Of a DNA stretch of 64,000 nucleotides, positions 48,106 through 60,054 are shown one piece after another; within the stretch, counting starts at the first letter, position 1; each line of letters opens with the position of its first letter. The DNA lies in NCBI GenBank assembly GCA_963576735.1, contig OY755176.1:14617423-14681422 (forward strand), written 5' to 3'. This DNA is from Bedellia somnulentella (taxonomy: Eukaryota; Arthropoda; Insecta; Lepidoptera; Bedelliidae). The translations under genes were made by a program, and so were the position numbers. The notes under the pieces are model-generated. The model had not been told where the DNA came from. It searched no databases and was given only the letters and a program-made list of their open reading frames with translations.

Positions 48106-51084
48106 GTACTTATGTTTAAAGAAAATTTTGTACAAACTTCCTTCCTCAATATGTATGTACTTTGTTGTATTTTCAACCAACTCAAAAAAAGAGGTACTCA
48201 ATTCGATTGTATGTATGTTACGCGATTACTCCTTTATTAGGCAATGGATTTTTAAAGTTATTTTTTGTTCGGTTTAATGTGTTTAAAGGGTAGCCCATTT
48301 AATTATTACGAGGATTGTTTGCGTGGTAAAAAATTGCAAAAATATCAAAATGCGTCCTTGGATCACTCTGCTGTTGTATCGAACTTTCTCTGAAAATTTG
48401 TGTTTCCGCAAAAAGGTTGTGAAAGCAGTCACCTTTTTTTTCAATAAGATATTATTGTTTTGTTAATGTGGTGTGTTGTGTTTTGCTCTGTGCCATATTT
48501 TTCGTCTATCATGAAACCATTTCTAGAAGAATTCTTAGTTAAATATGCTTCATATAAGCGTGTTGCTATTTATTTTTTGATGTGATTTTCTGTACCTAAA
48601 GTTTAATTAGGTCTTAATGTTTTTAAAGAAAAATAGGTTCACTTGCTTCTGCTCATATTTGTATAAGGTACAATAGTTATTGTAAAATGCACTGAAAAGC
48701 AATTATCGAGCAATCCACAAAACACTGTATCGATTATCATCGCCGTACCAGTTCTTCACACCTGCGGCGGGTAATGAGTCGCGAGAAATGATTGATGGCC
48801 GTTTGTCCTCTTATTGATTACAACATCTTACTTATATGGAGAATACTACATTTCCATGTCGAGAAAGTATGACAAATATTTAATTTATTGTGAATTGCTG
48901 ATGTAGATATACTACAATCCTATTTGAAAATGAATTATGGGTTACATTTTGTTTATTACCAGTTTGTCGGAGGAAATGCAAGTATAGACTACCTATATAG
49001 TTAAGCCTTCAAGACTTGGCATCCTTTTAAATACGACTGTATCTGCGGGCCCTGGGGTCTGGAGATGATGCACACTTTTTGGGGGTTCCGCCATTATGTT
49101 TGCCTGTCCGCTTACTGTTTTTTTTGTAAAAAAAAGGGTTTATAATAAATTAAGAGATTAAGGTTTTTTTAAAGATCTAATATGTGTATGGTGTGTATAA
49201 ATAATCAAAAAAATATACACCTACGTTTATTTTTTTAATTAACTTTGAAAAAGAAATTCAGGCTTATCATATCATATGTAATACATGTTAACTACCTCAT
49301 TTAAATCTCTTAGAAAAATATTATTCATATTTACAAACTTATCGTTAATTTTTAGTTAGTTCTTCTTAGTTCATGTTGTTACTTACATATTTTTAAGATG
49401 ACATTTAAAATAGTACAGCAATTACCAATTGTTGTAGCTTTATTTTGAACAAATAAACTCAATTTAAATATTTAGGGTTATAAGATTTTCTATACGACCG
49501 ACCCAATGCTAATTTTGCATAAATAAACCAATTGCTGAAAACAAAAACCATATACATAGTGTGGGTTTCACTATCTTCACCTGAGGATACTCCAGGGAAT
49601 AGCGATAATTTAATAATAAGTTTTAGATTTACCGTGAAATATAATGAATTTGAAAGTTTTGCACAAGATTAAAAATTACAGGCCCATTACCGAGCAGTAT
49701 CATTATAGAATCTCTCTACCCCTTTGATTCCCGTGGTTGTCGTAAGAGGTGACTATGCGATTGAGGTTTGAAAGAGATGTATTCTAGGCGATTTGGTTGA
49801 AAACCCATCATTAACGATCCTTCATATACGATTACCATTGGATTTACAACTGTTAGTTTCAATAATGTATCATAAGAATTTGTAACATCTTGTTATATTC
49901 TCTTATCGTAGTTCTAGGCCTGATAACCACCTTAGATGTCACTATTTCACAGGTGCATTTAAGCTAGCTTTATTTCATTCTATTTAGTTTCGTCTTCAAA
50001 ATAGTTCTCCACCAATTAAAGGAATCAATAAAAGTGCAAACGATATTAACTGTTGAAGAAAGCTGTTATTTTAGAAACACGTAAAACCCTCGTAGCTACA
50101 AATTTTTACGGCGGTCTTAAGGACAGTTACAGCACCTTGCTTTAAAACAAATACCACCTGATCGATTTCGTAGGTGCACCTTGAGCTCCGAATGGGGTAC
50201 AGAGTTAATCACGCCTCTTTGTCTGGCAAGGTGGTTGTGTATGTTGCCATCCCGCTCACACAGGGTCAAGCTGCAACTACTAAACTAGTGAATGGTGTAA
50301 AACAGTGACAGCTTAGCCGCCAGCGAATTAGCTGTAACGGACTTCCATGTCAGATTATTGGACATCCGATTACGGACACGTCTGAGTAATCAGTAAGTGA
50401 AACAATTATGCACTATGTGTCAAAAAGATAACGTAAAGATAGTCTATGAAATGTGTTATAAGTTCTTTTAATAAACTTCTTATTATTATTTTTTGTAATA
50501 AAAGTGCAAGCATGTAATTGAGTGGTTATAAGGTATGGAAGTGGAGTATAACAGAGCAGAGTGTGGTCAGACAAAGACAAATTGGACATTTCCTTTACGC
50601 GGTATTACTAAGTTTAAAAGGTCACGTTATACCTTTTGTGTAATATCGAGTATACATTTTAAGTATTACTGTATTTTTGGTCATTTATCAGACTGTCAAG
50701 TGCTACTCGTGGCGAAGTTAATTATTTTAGCGATCTTTGTTTCAGCAACTTCGACTTTTTGAAATTCAATATACTATCGTGTTTAGTGTCAATAGTTATT
50801 TTTGATTCATTCAGAAATTTAGCATATTATCTTGTTTTCAAAACACACACCCCTATACACACATTCACACACACACATAAAAACATATTATCATACTAGA
50901 GGAAACACGATTTGTTTATGTATTCATTTACAAAAATGTAATTATTAGTGTCCATTGCACAGGTTCGACTTATAATGGCATTATTGTACACTATGTGTCT
51001 ACTCACTAATGTATACCCTGTATTTTAATTGTAAAACATGTGTACACAATTGTATTAGGTTAATTAGAAAATAAACGATTTTAT
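48106..51084. other. Gene-free AT-rich stretch
   Basis: Apart from an old SINE-A (49715-49850) and an imperfect CA run at 50845-50878, I see nothing recognisable. Confidence 0.5.
49715..49850 (+). mobile_element. SINE-A, old central part
   Basis: GTCGTAAGAGGTGACTATG, GGCGATTTGGTTGAAAACCC and CATCATTAACGATCCTTC follow the SINE-A order. Confidence 0.5.
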
Positions 51085-51770
51085 TTACTCACGCCATCAT
51101 TTCTCATTGGGGTAGGCAGAGACTATCGATCGCCACTTGTACGATCCTGGCAAACCTCTCTAGCTTCGTTTACATCCACCAATCTTTTCATATATGCTCT
51201 TTTATTATTCATACTTTGGATCCCTGCTTTTTTCTCTATAAATCTCTTTTAATATCATTCATCCTCTCTATGTACCCACACCATCTTAACATTCATTTTT
51301 CTATCTTTTTTGCAATATCACCTTTCACACTGCACCTTTCACGAGTTACGATATTTTTCACTTGATCACATAATCTAACCACATTTTTTTCTGAGGCAAC
51401 TCATCTCTACTGCATTCACTCTACTTTCATGCTTCTTCTGCCACACCCAACATTCGCTGCCATATATATAAGCGTAAGAACAAGATGAGCAGCAGCATGC
51501 TCGCTATTAGGGCTTTTTAAGTCGCCTATTGACTAATCATTTGACTATTCATTGCTCCATTTCCGCATTACCCTTTTTCACTCTTCTTTCAATGTCTTCA
51601 TCACATTTTCCGTCCCTGGTAAACAAACTTTCCAGATATACAAACTCTTTCACTTGTTCCACTTTCTTATATAACCATACATTCCACATATAATCATACA
51701 GATTTTATAAACATTCACTGTCATTCCCTTTCTTTTAAAAAACGTGCAAGCACCGGGTAAAAATTTCTTG
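51085..51770 (-). mobile_element. RTE-like LINE: end of reverse transcriptase and 3'UTR
   Basis: Reading leftward, the sequence encodes KVEQVKEFVYLESLFTRDGK (about 51610-51670) and then HESRVNAVEM (about 51420), followed by frameshifts and stops, a 3' untranslated part and the terminal block GTCTCTGCCTACCCCAATGAG, GGCGTGAGTA. VKEFVYLGS- and KKHESR-type motifs are familiar from the reverse transcriptase carboxyl part of lepidopteran RTE-type LINEs. The copy is 5' truncated and broken, so it cannot move by itself. Confidence 0.75.
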
Positions 51771-51944
51771 AAAAGACCCAAAACCCTATAGGTATATAGA
51801 ATAGAATAGAATAACTCTTTATTGTACATCAAACACAAATTTACAAAAGAAATTATCATACAGTTTACAGTGAGGTACAATCGGCGGTCTTATCGCTAAA
51901 AGCGATCTCTTCCAAACAACCTTTGGAAGGTTGTCTGGAATATA

Positions 51945-52030
51945 CGTATGGTTGTATGGTTATATACCTTTCACGAAACCAACGGGAAGAAATTGGTTAG
52001 TGCTGTACTAAGCTAATACTACACATCTAT
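51945..52030 (-). mobile_element. SINE-A 5' part, old
   Basis: CACGAAACCAACGGGAAG, TTGGTTAGTGCTGTACTAAG and TACTACACATCT; only the head half is left. Confidence 0.5.
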
Positions 52031-54174
52031 TAGTAAATGGTCCCTACAAATCTAAAGTCTATCCATTTTGTTCCAAATCTATACATTTCTCTCTCTAAGT
52101 GAGGAACAAGTGGCATTGTCAAGTATTTGTGCAAGCGCTAACGAGCAATGCGATCGCGGCAAAAACCCGCGTCCGCCGCCGCCGCCGCCCCACCTCATTA
52201 CGCGCACGAATATCGACACCTCACTTTCCACCTATTATTCACGGAGCTATTCTAAACTGAACTATATGTAATGTTCTTCGAAATAGATAGCTAATGCTGA
52301 GATAAGTGACAGTTAGTATCGTTTATTAGAGAAGTAACGTAAATTGGTAGACAATGCAGTTGGCATCTTGTCATAAACTTTTACAGATTTTATTTTTACT
52401 GCAGAAAGTGGCTGTTAATTTTGTAACTTTGCCTACACTTTTTTAAGTATTACTGGTGAATGTATATTGTATACCTTATGAACACTTTTACTTCAATAAA
52501 TCACATATTTTATTTCAATTATAATTGGCTATAAAATTATTTTTTTAAGTTGTGGACTAACATAGTTTTAAATAAAATTATTCGGCTTTATTTTAAACTG
52601 TCGCTACTTAATGTAAAATGTCAATAAGAAATCTAGCAAATTCTTTAAAATCCAGTGAAGCATTATTTGATCAATAGAGTTATCATTTCTGTAAGTAAAC
52701 TTTTAAATTATTGTCCTAGAACTTAATTTGATACCACTTCCAATTTCAAGAATTAAGTGATTTAAAGATACTGATATCCCAGTGGCGAACGTCAAATGGG
52801 CTAATTAATTGAGAAGTAACCGGGCAGCTTGTTGGATTTCCATAAACAACGAAACGCAATGGACGACATTAAAAAATACGTAGCTCACACGAATGAAATC
52901 GAATAAAAAATCTATTTAGACGGTTCGATCCGCGCGCGAGTCGATGCAATTAAAGAGTTCCGAGAATCGATTGTGCTCGAGTGCGGAGACTGCGCGGAAC
53001 CGCTCGGTGAATATTTAAAAACATGCAAATCACCAATAAAGAAAACGACAAATAAATGGAGGGAACAAACTGAGAACTTGTTTGTTTTAACATTGCCATT
53101 ATTTAAGAAATTTATATTCTATTTTTAAGACAAAACGTCACGATTTGAGATGGAAAACTTCAAATGTTAGTTCTAACTTAAATACCTCATTTAATTATTT
53201 GTGGATGTTGAACGATTGTTGCTACCCAATGTAATAAATCTTCAATGTCAGTACTTAAATGCATACTTATCGAGATCTACATTTATTTTCTATAAAAGGG
53301 TAGTCAGAGCTACTCCCAATTACGCTGGGAAAACTAAATTTTAATAATAGCTAGAGATAAGTCACGTTGTCCAAATCTTGAATCTATCGCAGAACTCAGT
53401 TCAAAACATTGCATTCGCGAAAATTAAAAGTATTTTACGAAACATTAAATATGGATTGCTCTCCCATGATTACCAATTCTAACAAAAGTTAATAAACCCA
53501 AAATCTTAAAAGTTGATTAGTATGACCCCAAAATTCCACGGAGCCCATATCGTCCGCATCATGATAACAAGGTCCCAGAACCAGCAAACAAGGTGTTTAC
53601 GACGCAGATTCTGATCTCGGATCCGAACCAAAAATTCACTTGCAAATAAATTATAAGAAAGTGGAGTCCTCGTGAGGGCTCGTTCTGGCCCTTAATTGGG
53701 CCATGTAGTTCCGAGTGGACCTAACATTAGTTAGGTATTCCGAGAATTGTACACTTGTTGCTCCAGCCGGGTTTCGTTCGTTCTCGGCTGCCTACACGCT
53801 ATGAATGGAGATCGCTATCCGACCTCTTTCATTTGCTCGAGAGAATTTCAGAAATACCTAGTAGGTTTCTATTGTAATTCTTTTTGTTATTGCGTTGTGA
53901 GAAATATGGAAACAATTATATCGTAATTTCGAAGCGTAAATTTTGCCATGCAATTTGCATACTTATTATGTAATATGATAATTTAGGATAGGTACGTGAA
54001 AACAATTTTTCTCAGTTACCATTGCATTTTATTATATATTAAGTCATAATTCAAATTTAAAATGAGAAACTAGTCAATGATATCCAAATTGATATAATGA
54101 AGATATTAACTAACTAGTTATCTACGTACTTAATAGTTGGGATCTGTTCTGTTATTGTTTGTATACTAGGAAAG
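52031..54174. other. Gene-free stretch with possible regulatory islets
   Basis: GC-rich or motif-rich islets lie at 52915-53050 (including the POU octamer ATGCAAAT near 53024 and GC-rich CCGCGCGCGAGTCG) and 53560-53830. A short CCG run is at 52172-52190. No gene is seen. Confidence 0.4.
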
Positions 54175-54620
54175 TTTGATTAATAGGGATGGAAAATGTT
54201 ATGAAGACGTTGAAGCAGTGTGAAAAAAGGGTAATGCGGAAAATGGAGCAATGAATAGACCCTACTAGCAGCGATTTTTGGCTATGAAAAAAGAAGCATG
54301 AGAGAAGAGTGAATGGAGAAGGGATGAGGTCACTTAGAAAAAAATAATTGGGTTATGTGATGGAGTGAAAACATTGTAATTAATGAACGGTGCAGTGAAA
54401 ATGAACTATTAAGATGGTTTGAGCACATAGAGAAAACACATGAAAGTAAATTAGTAATGAATATAAAAAGTACCAATGTGCAGGACTTATAAGATCAAAT
54501 GAGAAAGAAGTGAGGGTATGGTTAAAAGCAGGCGTCTATAAAAGGAAGAATAAAAGGTCAGGTATAAAATATACATTTGAAATAAGCTTGAGAGGTTTAC
54601 CAGGTCCGTAAAATGTGTAG
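54175..54620 (+). mobile_element. RTE-like LINE, decayed reverse transcriptase end and 3'UTR
   Basis: TAGGGATGGAAAATGTTATG, GGGTAATGCGGAAAATGGAG, AAGAAGCATGAGAGAAGAGTG and CTTGAGAGGTTTACCAGGTC parallel the 51085-51770 copy in opposite orientation. Many stops. Confidence 0.7.
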
Positions 54621-54644
54621 ATCTAATTGCAATATACACATATA

Positions 54645-54863
54645 TATACATACATACATATACTCACGGCTGTAATTCCCTAGAAGAGGTAGCCAGAGCC
54701 AAGGAATTATGAATTCCTCAGCCACTTTTGGAAGTAAAGTAGGGAAAAGATAGTAAAATAAAGGTTTTTGGATTCAATAAAAAGCCCCAATACCCTTAGT
54801 CGCTTCTTACGACACCCGTGGGTAGAAAGGCGTAGCGACATTCTAAGCCGGCACTACACGGCA
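54645..54863 (-). mobile_element. SINE-A, near full length
   Basis: From the CATACATACATATACTCACGG tail to AAGCCGGCACTACACGGC; the GATGGGTCTCC block is deleted. The extra GAGTATATGTATGTAT just right of the head is probably the tail of another lost copy. Confidence 0.8.
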
Positions 54864-55084
54864 TGAGTATATGTATGTATATTACTACGTACTACATGGA
54901 ATTGTAAATTTATGTATTTATCCAATGTCTAGTTACTTGTAATATGAAGTGATCAAGCGGAAGTATATATTTATATTAACATTCCACTTTCAAAATAAAG
55001 GAATAATATTTTCAAAAAGTTACAACCTACAAAAAAGTGATGTTTTAGGGTTTCGTTCCTGTATTTAATTTTTTATTCATTAAC

Positions 55085-55232
55085 ATAATAACATAACATA
55101 AACGTTCACGCCGAATATCCCCGAAGGGGTTGGCAGAGCACTAATACTTCTGAACATCACGTGACATTGTCACCTGGCGTTCAGAGTACCCACGTTTTGC
55201 ATGGACAGTGTACTCACGTGATAGGGGACAGG
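55085..55232 (-). mobile_element. SINE-B, 5' truncated
   Basis: The ATAACATAAC tail, AACGTTCACGCCGAATATCC, TCTGAACATCACGTGACATT and ACTCACGTGATAGGGGACAGG. It stops before the tRNA-like half and belongs to the long subfamily. Confidence 0.82.
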
Positions 55233-55744
55233 CAAACAATTAATTATTATTCACAAATCAAAATTACTGTTTAGTTCTTTTAATGTATATTTATCAGCAT
55301 AACTTCCAACTTACTTTAGCTAAATAAGGTAGAGCTATCATAAACGTACCTATTACGCTTTGATGGAGAAGGTATTTTTAGGAATTTCAACTGCAACTCT
55401 CAACTGCAAACTATCATTGTTTGACCATCTCGGTTATATGTTCCTTCTCCAAAGTCTATAAATCTGATATTAAAACATAATTTTTAAAAATTTGTAGGAG
55501 CTAATGTCTAGTACCACTGAAAGGATTTTAATAATTCTCGTACTGATAGATAGCTGTATAATATTGAAGTGGCAAAGTGAACATTCTGTCCCAAATCACC
55601 TGCTATTCATTTACATGGTTGCATATATGACGTGAATACTATGTTTATGATTTTTTTCAATATTTGGTTGACATAATTTCTAGAAAAACCAGTTTCCATA
55701 TAATAAAACTATATTTATAGAACAAGGGTGTTGAAAATAGTCTT

Positions 55745-55780
55745 AGGGTCGGGGTTCGATTCCATCTCGGCTGTATTGAC
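55745..55780 (+). mobile_element. tRNA-like B-box remnant
   Basis: GGGTTCGATTCC is a perfect RNA polymerase III B box within TCGGGGTTCGATTCCATCTC. There is no cloverleaf around it, so it is most likely an old SINE head. Confidence 0.3.
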
Positions 55781-56554
55781 TTACTTTGCTTACTTGTATC
55801 TTAATATTTCTTAGGAAGTTGCCCCGTACTGTTAATAGTCCCGAAAAATCGCCCGTACATATGACCCTAAAGAACCTGCAAACGTTAAAATCCTGCGTCA
55901 ACATTCAGTAATTCATCTAGTGTTCACCATTAACGTCGTAGGTGAATGAAGGATAGTTATGGACTGATGAGGTCAAAAATCACTTAAGTCCCAACTTTAA
56001 CTTAAGCAAAATACCCACAAATAATTCTTGATACAAATTGCTTAACCTATAAACGTTAACAACCACAACTTACACGAGTTTCAAACTCCTTTACACAATC
56101 GACTCATTTCAGATATAAACAAAGTGTTAAACAAGTACAACAATAATAAAATAACATAAGCAGCTGAAAGTAATTTTCCACAAGCACCCTACCGAGTATG
56201 ATTACCCCTCCCCACCCCACCTACCCCGTTTACCCCATTTACCCCGCTAGGCTACACAATGAGCAGAACCTCCTTTCAGTTCAGCAGTGATTTGTTGGCT
56301 AAGCCTCACTTCCCAGCACTATTTTCTTTTGTTACGCTCTAACCTAGTAATGGATTTAAAATCACTTTGTGTATTGTGTTGATGGCTTTTGGTTCCATTT
56401 TCCTTCAATTTTCTTTCAATCAAACTTGTTACATTTGACAAATGTTTCTTAGCGACTCTATTACTAAACTATGTACTGAAGATGAGATTTTCTTAAAATA
56501 AAGCGACTTATGGTGTAGTATTGACTTCAAAGATTGAAGTAAAGTGTCATGAAT

Positions 56555-56680
56555 CTCATCATTTTTCACACGATCACATAACCTAACATTACAAACTTTT
56601 TTGAGGGAGCTAATCATTACTGCATTCACTCTGCTCTCATGCTTCTTATGTAACACTCAAGCTTCTCAATTATATTTGAA
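56555..56680 (-). mobile_element. RTE-like LINE reverse-transcriptase fragment
   Basis: The minus strand encodes HKKHESRVNAV...LKKVCNVRLCDRVKN, recognisably the reverse-transcriptase carboxyl region, and aligns base by base with part of 51085-51770. Confidence 0.65.
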
Positions 56681-56689
56681 TCTACAATA

Positions 56690-57207
56690 TTTCCTCATCC
56701 TCATCCTCACAGCCCATCCACCAAGGGGCTCGAACCTACCCTATATAGGGCGATTTGGCCATAGTCCACCACGCTGGCCAATTGCGGGTTGGCAGACTAA
56801 CGACTACTACCGTAATAGTAGCCGGGACCGACGGCTTAACGTGCCCTCATTAGCACGGAATCATTTTAACTTTTCGGATAATCAGGTGATTCAAGCCTGC
56901 AATATCTTTCCAGACAGGGTGAAACCTTAAGAGCTTATTCCATTACACTTTGTCGTTTCTGAATTCAGTTACTGCCGCGCCGCTTGTTATTCCACTACAC
57001 AAATTTGTCTACTTTTCAGAAGCCTAGCGTTCTGAACGTTATTCCACTTGTCTGAATTCAGATTCTGTGGCTCTCAGACGTCTTCATTCAGACAAATGGA
57101 ATAAGCTCTTTACAAATTAAATTTGTAAGGTTACCACCCCCCCGGAATCAAACCCGAGACCTCCGTACTTGAAACCAAGCGCTTAACCGCCATACCACGG
57201 AGGCAGT
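56690..57207 (-). mobile_element. SINE-C (tRNA-derived), split by a MITE
   Basis: The head is at the right: minus-strand GCCTCCGTGGTATGGCGGTT (A-box region) and GGTTTGATTCC (B box, 57144-57154). The body continues left of the MITE with GGTGAAAGATATTGCAG-type complement, CGTTAAGCCGTCGGTCCCGG and AACCCGCAATTGGCC. The element is about 340 bp without the insertion. This arrangement is common in lepidopteran SINEs; I cannot give a family name. Confidence 0.65.
56930..57109. mobile_element. PIF/Harbinger-like MITE, family 2 copy 2, nested in SINE-C
   Basis: 180 bp with the same AGAGCTTATTCCATT ends as 38933-39122, flanked by TTA (56927-56929, 57110-57112). TAA at one copy and TTA at the other give the TWA consensus. 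Confidence 0.87.
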
Positions 57208-57830
57208 CACATTAATATTTACACACATGTATTTGACAGTCTTAGTGATTGGATAATCTTGACATTTTTCATGATTCATATAATAGTTTTAAGAAATAAT
57301 TATTGCTCTTACCTTTTTGAAAATTATTTATTGTTATTAAAAAAAATATTGACATAGTGAATATCTGTCATTTTTATATTAGTAATTAGCTATAACATGT
57401 TTATATTGTTAAGTTTATAAAAATTTACATTTTAATGTTGTCATATTACTAATGTCATGTACACCTAATAGGCTTTTACAACGAAATGATAATTTTATAT
57501 TGCTCGCCATTTAATGTTAGTTGTTTAAGCTGTTAGTGTTTCAGATTTAATAAATAAATAGCCATTGCCAGCTGTTCAACCCTGTTCACCTCGATACCGA
57601 CTCAAAGTGCGATATGTGAGTCTTCACATTGTGAACTGTCGATGGTTGATAAGTTATTATATAATAAAATAAATAAAATAAAAAATAAAAATAAAAAAGC
57701 CTTCATTTCTACTACTTATGACTAAAGGTTTACATGCATAGAACATTATAATGTACTTAAAATTAATTAAGTAAAACATATCACATGAAATATTTAAAAT
57801 AGTGTACCTTCTAATTAATTCAAATAAAAG

Positions 57831-57965
57831 CTTGCATGCATAATTCATAATATAAATAAAATTCTATCTATCTAATTATAACAAAGTAAAAATTAATTTA
57901 TTTATATGAAATCAATCAATCAATGTTTTTATTTAGAATTTTATTTATATTATGAATTATGCAAG
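57831..57965. repeat. Long, near-perfect inverted repeat
   Basis: Arm 57834-57866 region (CATAATTCATAATATAAAT...) and its complement at 57934-57965 pair over 32 bases with one 4-base bulge and a loop of about 67 nt. AAGTTATTATATA occurs at 57651-57663 and again at 57963-57975, so the whole block may be an insertion with a 13-bp duplication. The family is not identified. Confidence 0.65.
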
Positions 57966-58513
57966 TTATTATATAGTTCACAAAAAAATCTGTAAGAAAC
58001 TTCAGTACACTTACATACATATACCACCAATATTATACACTTACCAAAAAAAATATTGGCACAAACATTTGACACGAATGTTATTCGTGGGCTCAGCTCG
58101 TTAAGCGGGCGCAAAGCCGGGGCGGAGCAGCAGCGCCTCTCGCGGCGGCTCGTATAAACAACTCAACTACAACATTTAATTATCGCCTTTTATTAAAACA
58201 GACTCGGTGCCCATCCCGAATCGATAACAAAACAGATATAAATTGCATCATCGAGATATACAATATTCAGTTAGAATCGATTATCCGCCTGATGAAAATC
58301 GCCCCCTCGCGAGAATGACGTCGGCGCAAGACAAACGAGCCTCTGATAACACTTCATTAGCACTCGCCGATTATAATTACAGTTTTACTTAGAATAGGTG
58401 TGAGTTTATCTATCGCATTCCTAGAAGATATAGGAATATAAAACTACTACTTAATTTCTAGAGAATTTTCGTTAGAGTGATGAAAACTAAAAATGCTATT
58501 CTTTTTTGGGAAA

Positions 58514-58889
58514 CATAAACATAACATAACATAACATAAACGTTCACGCCGAATATCCCTGAAGGGGTTGGCAGAGGTACTAATACTTCTGAACATCATG
58601 TGACTTTGTCACCTGGTGTTCAGAGTACCCACGTTTTGCATGGACAGTGTACTCACGTGATAGGGGGCAGGCCTATCGCCGTTTTGTACGAATACACTGT
58701 CACATGACTAAGTACAACTCAGCCATGTGGGTTTCCTCACGATGTTTCCCTCACCGTTAACAACCATGATAAATTAACCACACATATGTCTTTAGAAAAG
58801 ACAAATTGGTGTAGGCCCGACCCAGGTTTTGAACACTAGTCGTTTGCACGATAACCGAGTGTTCTACCCACTGGGCTATCACGGTTGCT
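58514..58889 (-). mobile_element. SINE-B, full length, long subfamily
   Basis: Flanked by TTTTTTGGGAAA (58502-58513, 58890-58901), 12 bp. The tRNA-like head is at the right (GCAACCGTGATAGCCCAGTG on the minus strand) and the ATAAC tail at the left. The open frame at 58757-58954 is inside it and is not a gene. Confidence 0.9.
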
Positions 58890-59018
58890 TTTTTTGGGAA
58901 AAGCAAGTGGTAATGAGTTCTCTTACGTATCAACCAAATATCTCTTTGAAGCAACTCTACCCAGTCTCTTTTGTAAAATCTGGTTTCAAAAGGGATTGTG
59001 TAAGTTCAGGCTGATTAG

Positions 59019-59271
59019 TTGACACAACGCTACACAGCTATGGTAGAGATTAAATGTGAGTATACCTTAGGATTTCAGCTTACCTCTGCAACGAGTTTTA
59101 AAACGATATTTGATTTATTACAGCTACAACAAAATGAACGCACCACAAATTACCATACGCTGCGAAAAAGCTGCATAAAATTGGCGTTCATAAGCGAAGG
59201 CGAAAAAACAAACATGATTTACGAGGAAAATGTTCTCAACATTCTTACGAAGTACCCATATAAAGTACACG
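59019..59271 (+). other. Possible coding fragment cut by the assembly gap
   Basis: From an acceptor-like TTGATTTATTACAG at about 59111-59124, the frame LQQNERTTNYHTLRKS...EENVLNILTKYPYKVH stays open to the gap. It looks protein-like but matches no family I know. The sequence to the right of the gap has open frames too (RGESLVLLRARKNILKHLAL). Without the missing bases no gene can be called. Confidence 0.15.
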
Positions 59272-59471
59272 NNNNNNNNNNNNNNNNNNNNNNNNNNNNN
59301 NNNNNNNNNNNNNNNNNNNNNNNNNNNNNNNNNNNNNNNNNNNNNNNNNNNNNNNNNNNNNNNNNNNNNNNNNNNNNNNNNNNNNNNNNNNNNNNNNNNN
59401 NNNNNNNNNNNNNNNNNNNNNNNNNNNNNNNNNNNNNNNNNNNNNNNNNNNNNNNNNNNNNNNNNNNNNNN
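59272..59471. other. Assembly gap of exactly 200 N
   Basis: A run of 200 N. The round number suggests a placeholder of unknown true length. The right flank starts with ACC/ACT-like triplets (CCTACTACTACTAATACCAC), so a simple repeat may have stopped assembly. Confidence 0.98.
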
Positions 59472-59699
59472 AATACAACCAAAACCTACTACTACTAATA
59501 CCACCCAGGAATTCCGGGGTGAATCCCTAGTGCTCCTTAGAGCAAGAAAAAACATACTAAAACACCTGGCGCTCATATCACACTCAAAATTAGCGAGCAA
59601 TTATAATTGAAAGAGATTCCCACATAGATGTAGCAAGGAGAGTGGAGGTGCAGCGGTGGTGTACGTTTTCGAACACCATCAATAATTACGTAGCGAGAT

Positions 59700-59752
59700 G
59701 CCCCGCACCCGCCCCGCCGCCGCCCCGCGCCGCCCCGCAACCGCCCCGCTAC
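59700..59752. other. C-rich islet with repeated GC boxes
   Basis: At least six CCCCGC/CCGCCCCG units occur in about 50 bases, surrounded by AT-rich DNA. Possible Sp/KLF sites; function unknown. Confidence 0.35.
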
Positions 59753-60054
59753 GATAATGCTAACGAGCCCGCTATCCTTCGATCGCTCGACCACAATGCG
59801 ATCCACAATAAATACACACGATTATCACAACCCTTTTCACTGAACGAAACATGTATTTCTCTTATTATATTATCTTTCGAGAAGCAACTAAGTGCGCTTT
59901 TGCATATCAGTTTTATTAATTTTATTACACTTTAGAATAGGTCGTAGATTTGCATAGTTTTGTATGCTCACGGGTTTACGCCGTAAATACCTGGTGAATT
60001 TTAAAACAAATTATATTTATGGCGTTCTTGTGTGCCAATAGATCGGCTGTGTTA

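Noticed and set aside
57131..57205. Possible tRNA gene on the minus strand
   Set aside because: A and B boxes are present, but there is no paired acceptor stem and it continues into SINE-C sequence.
58757..59014. Overlapping frames on both strands
   Set aside because: Inside or next to the head of SINE-B; no protein similarity.
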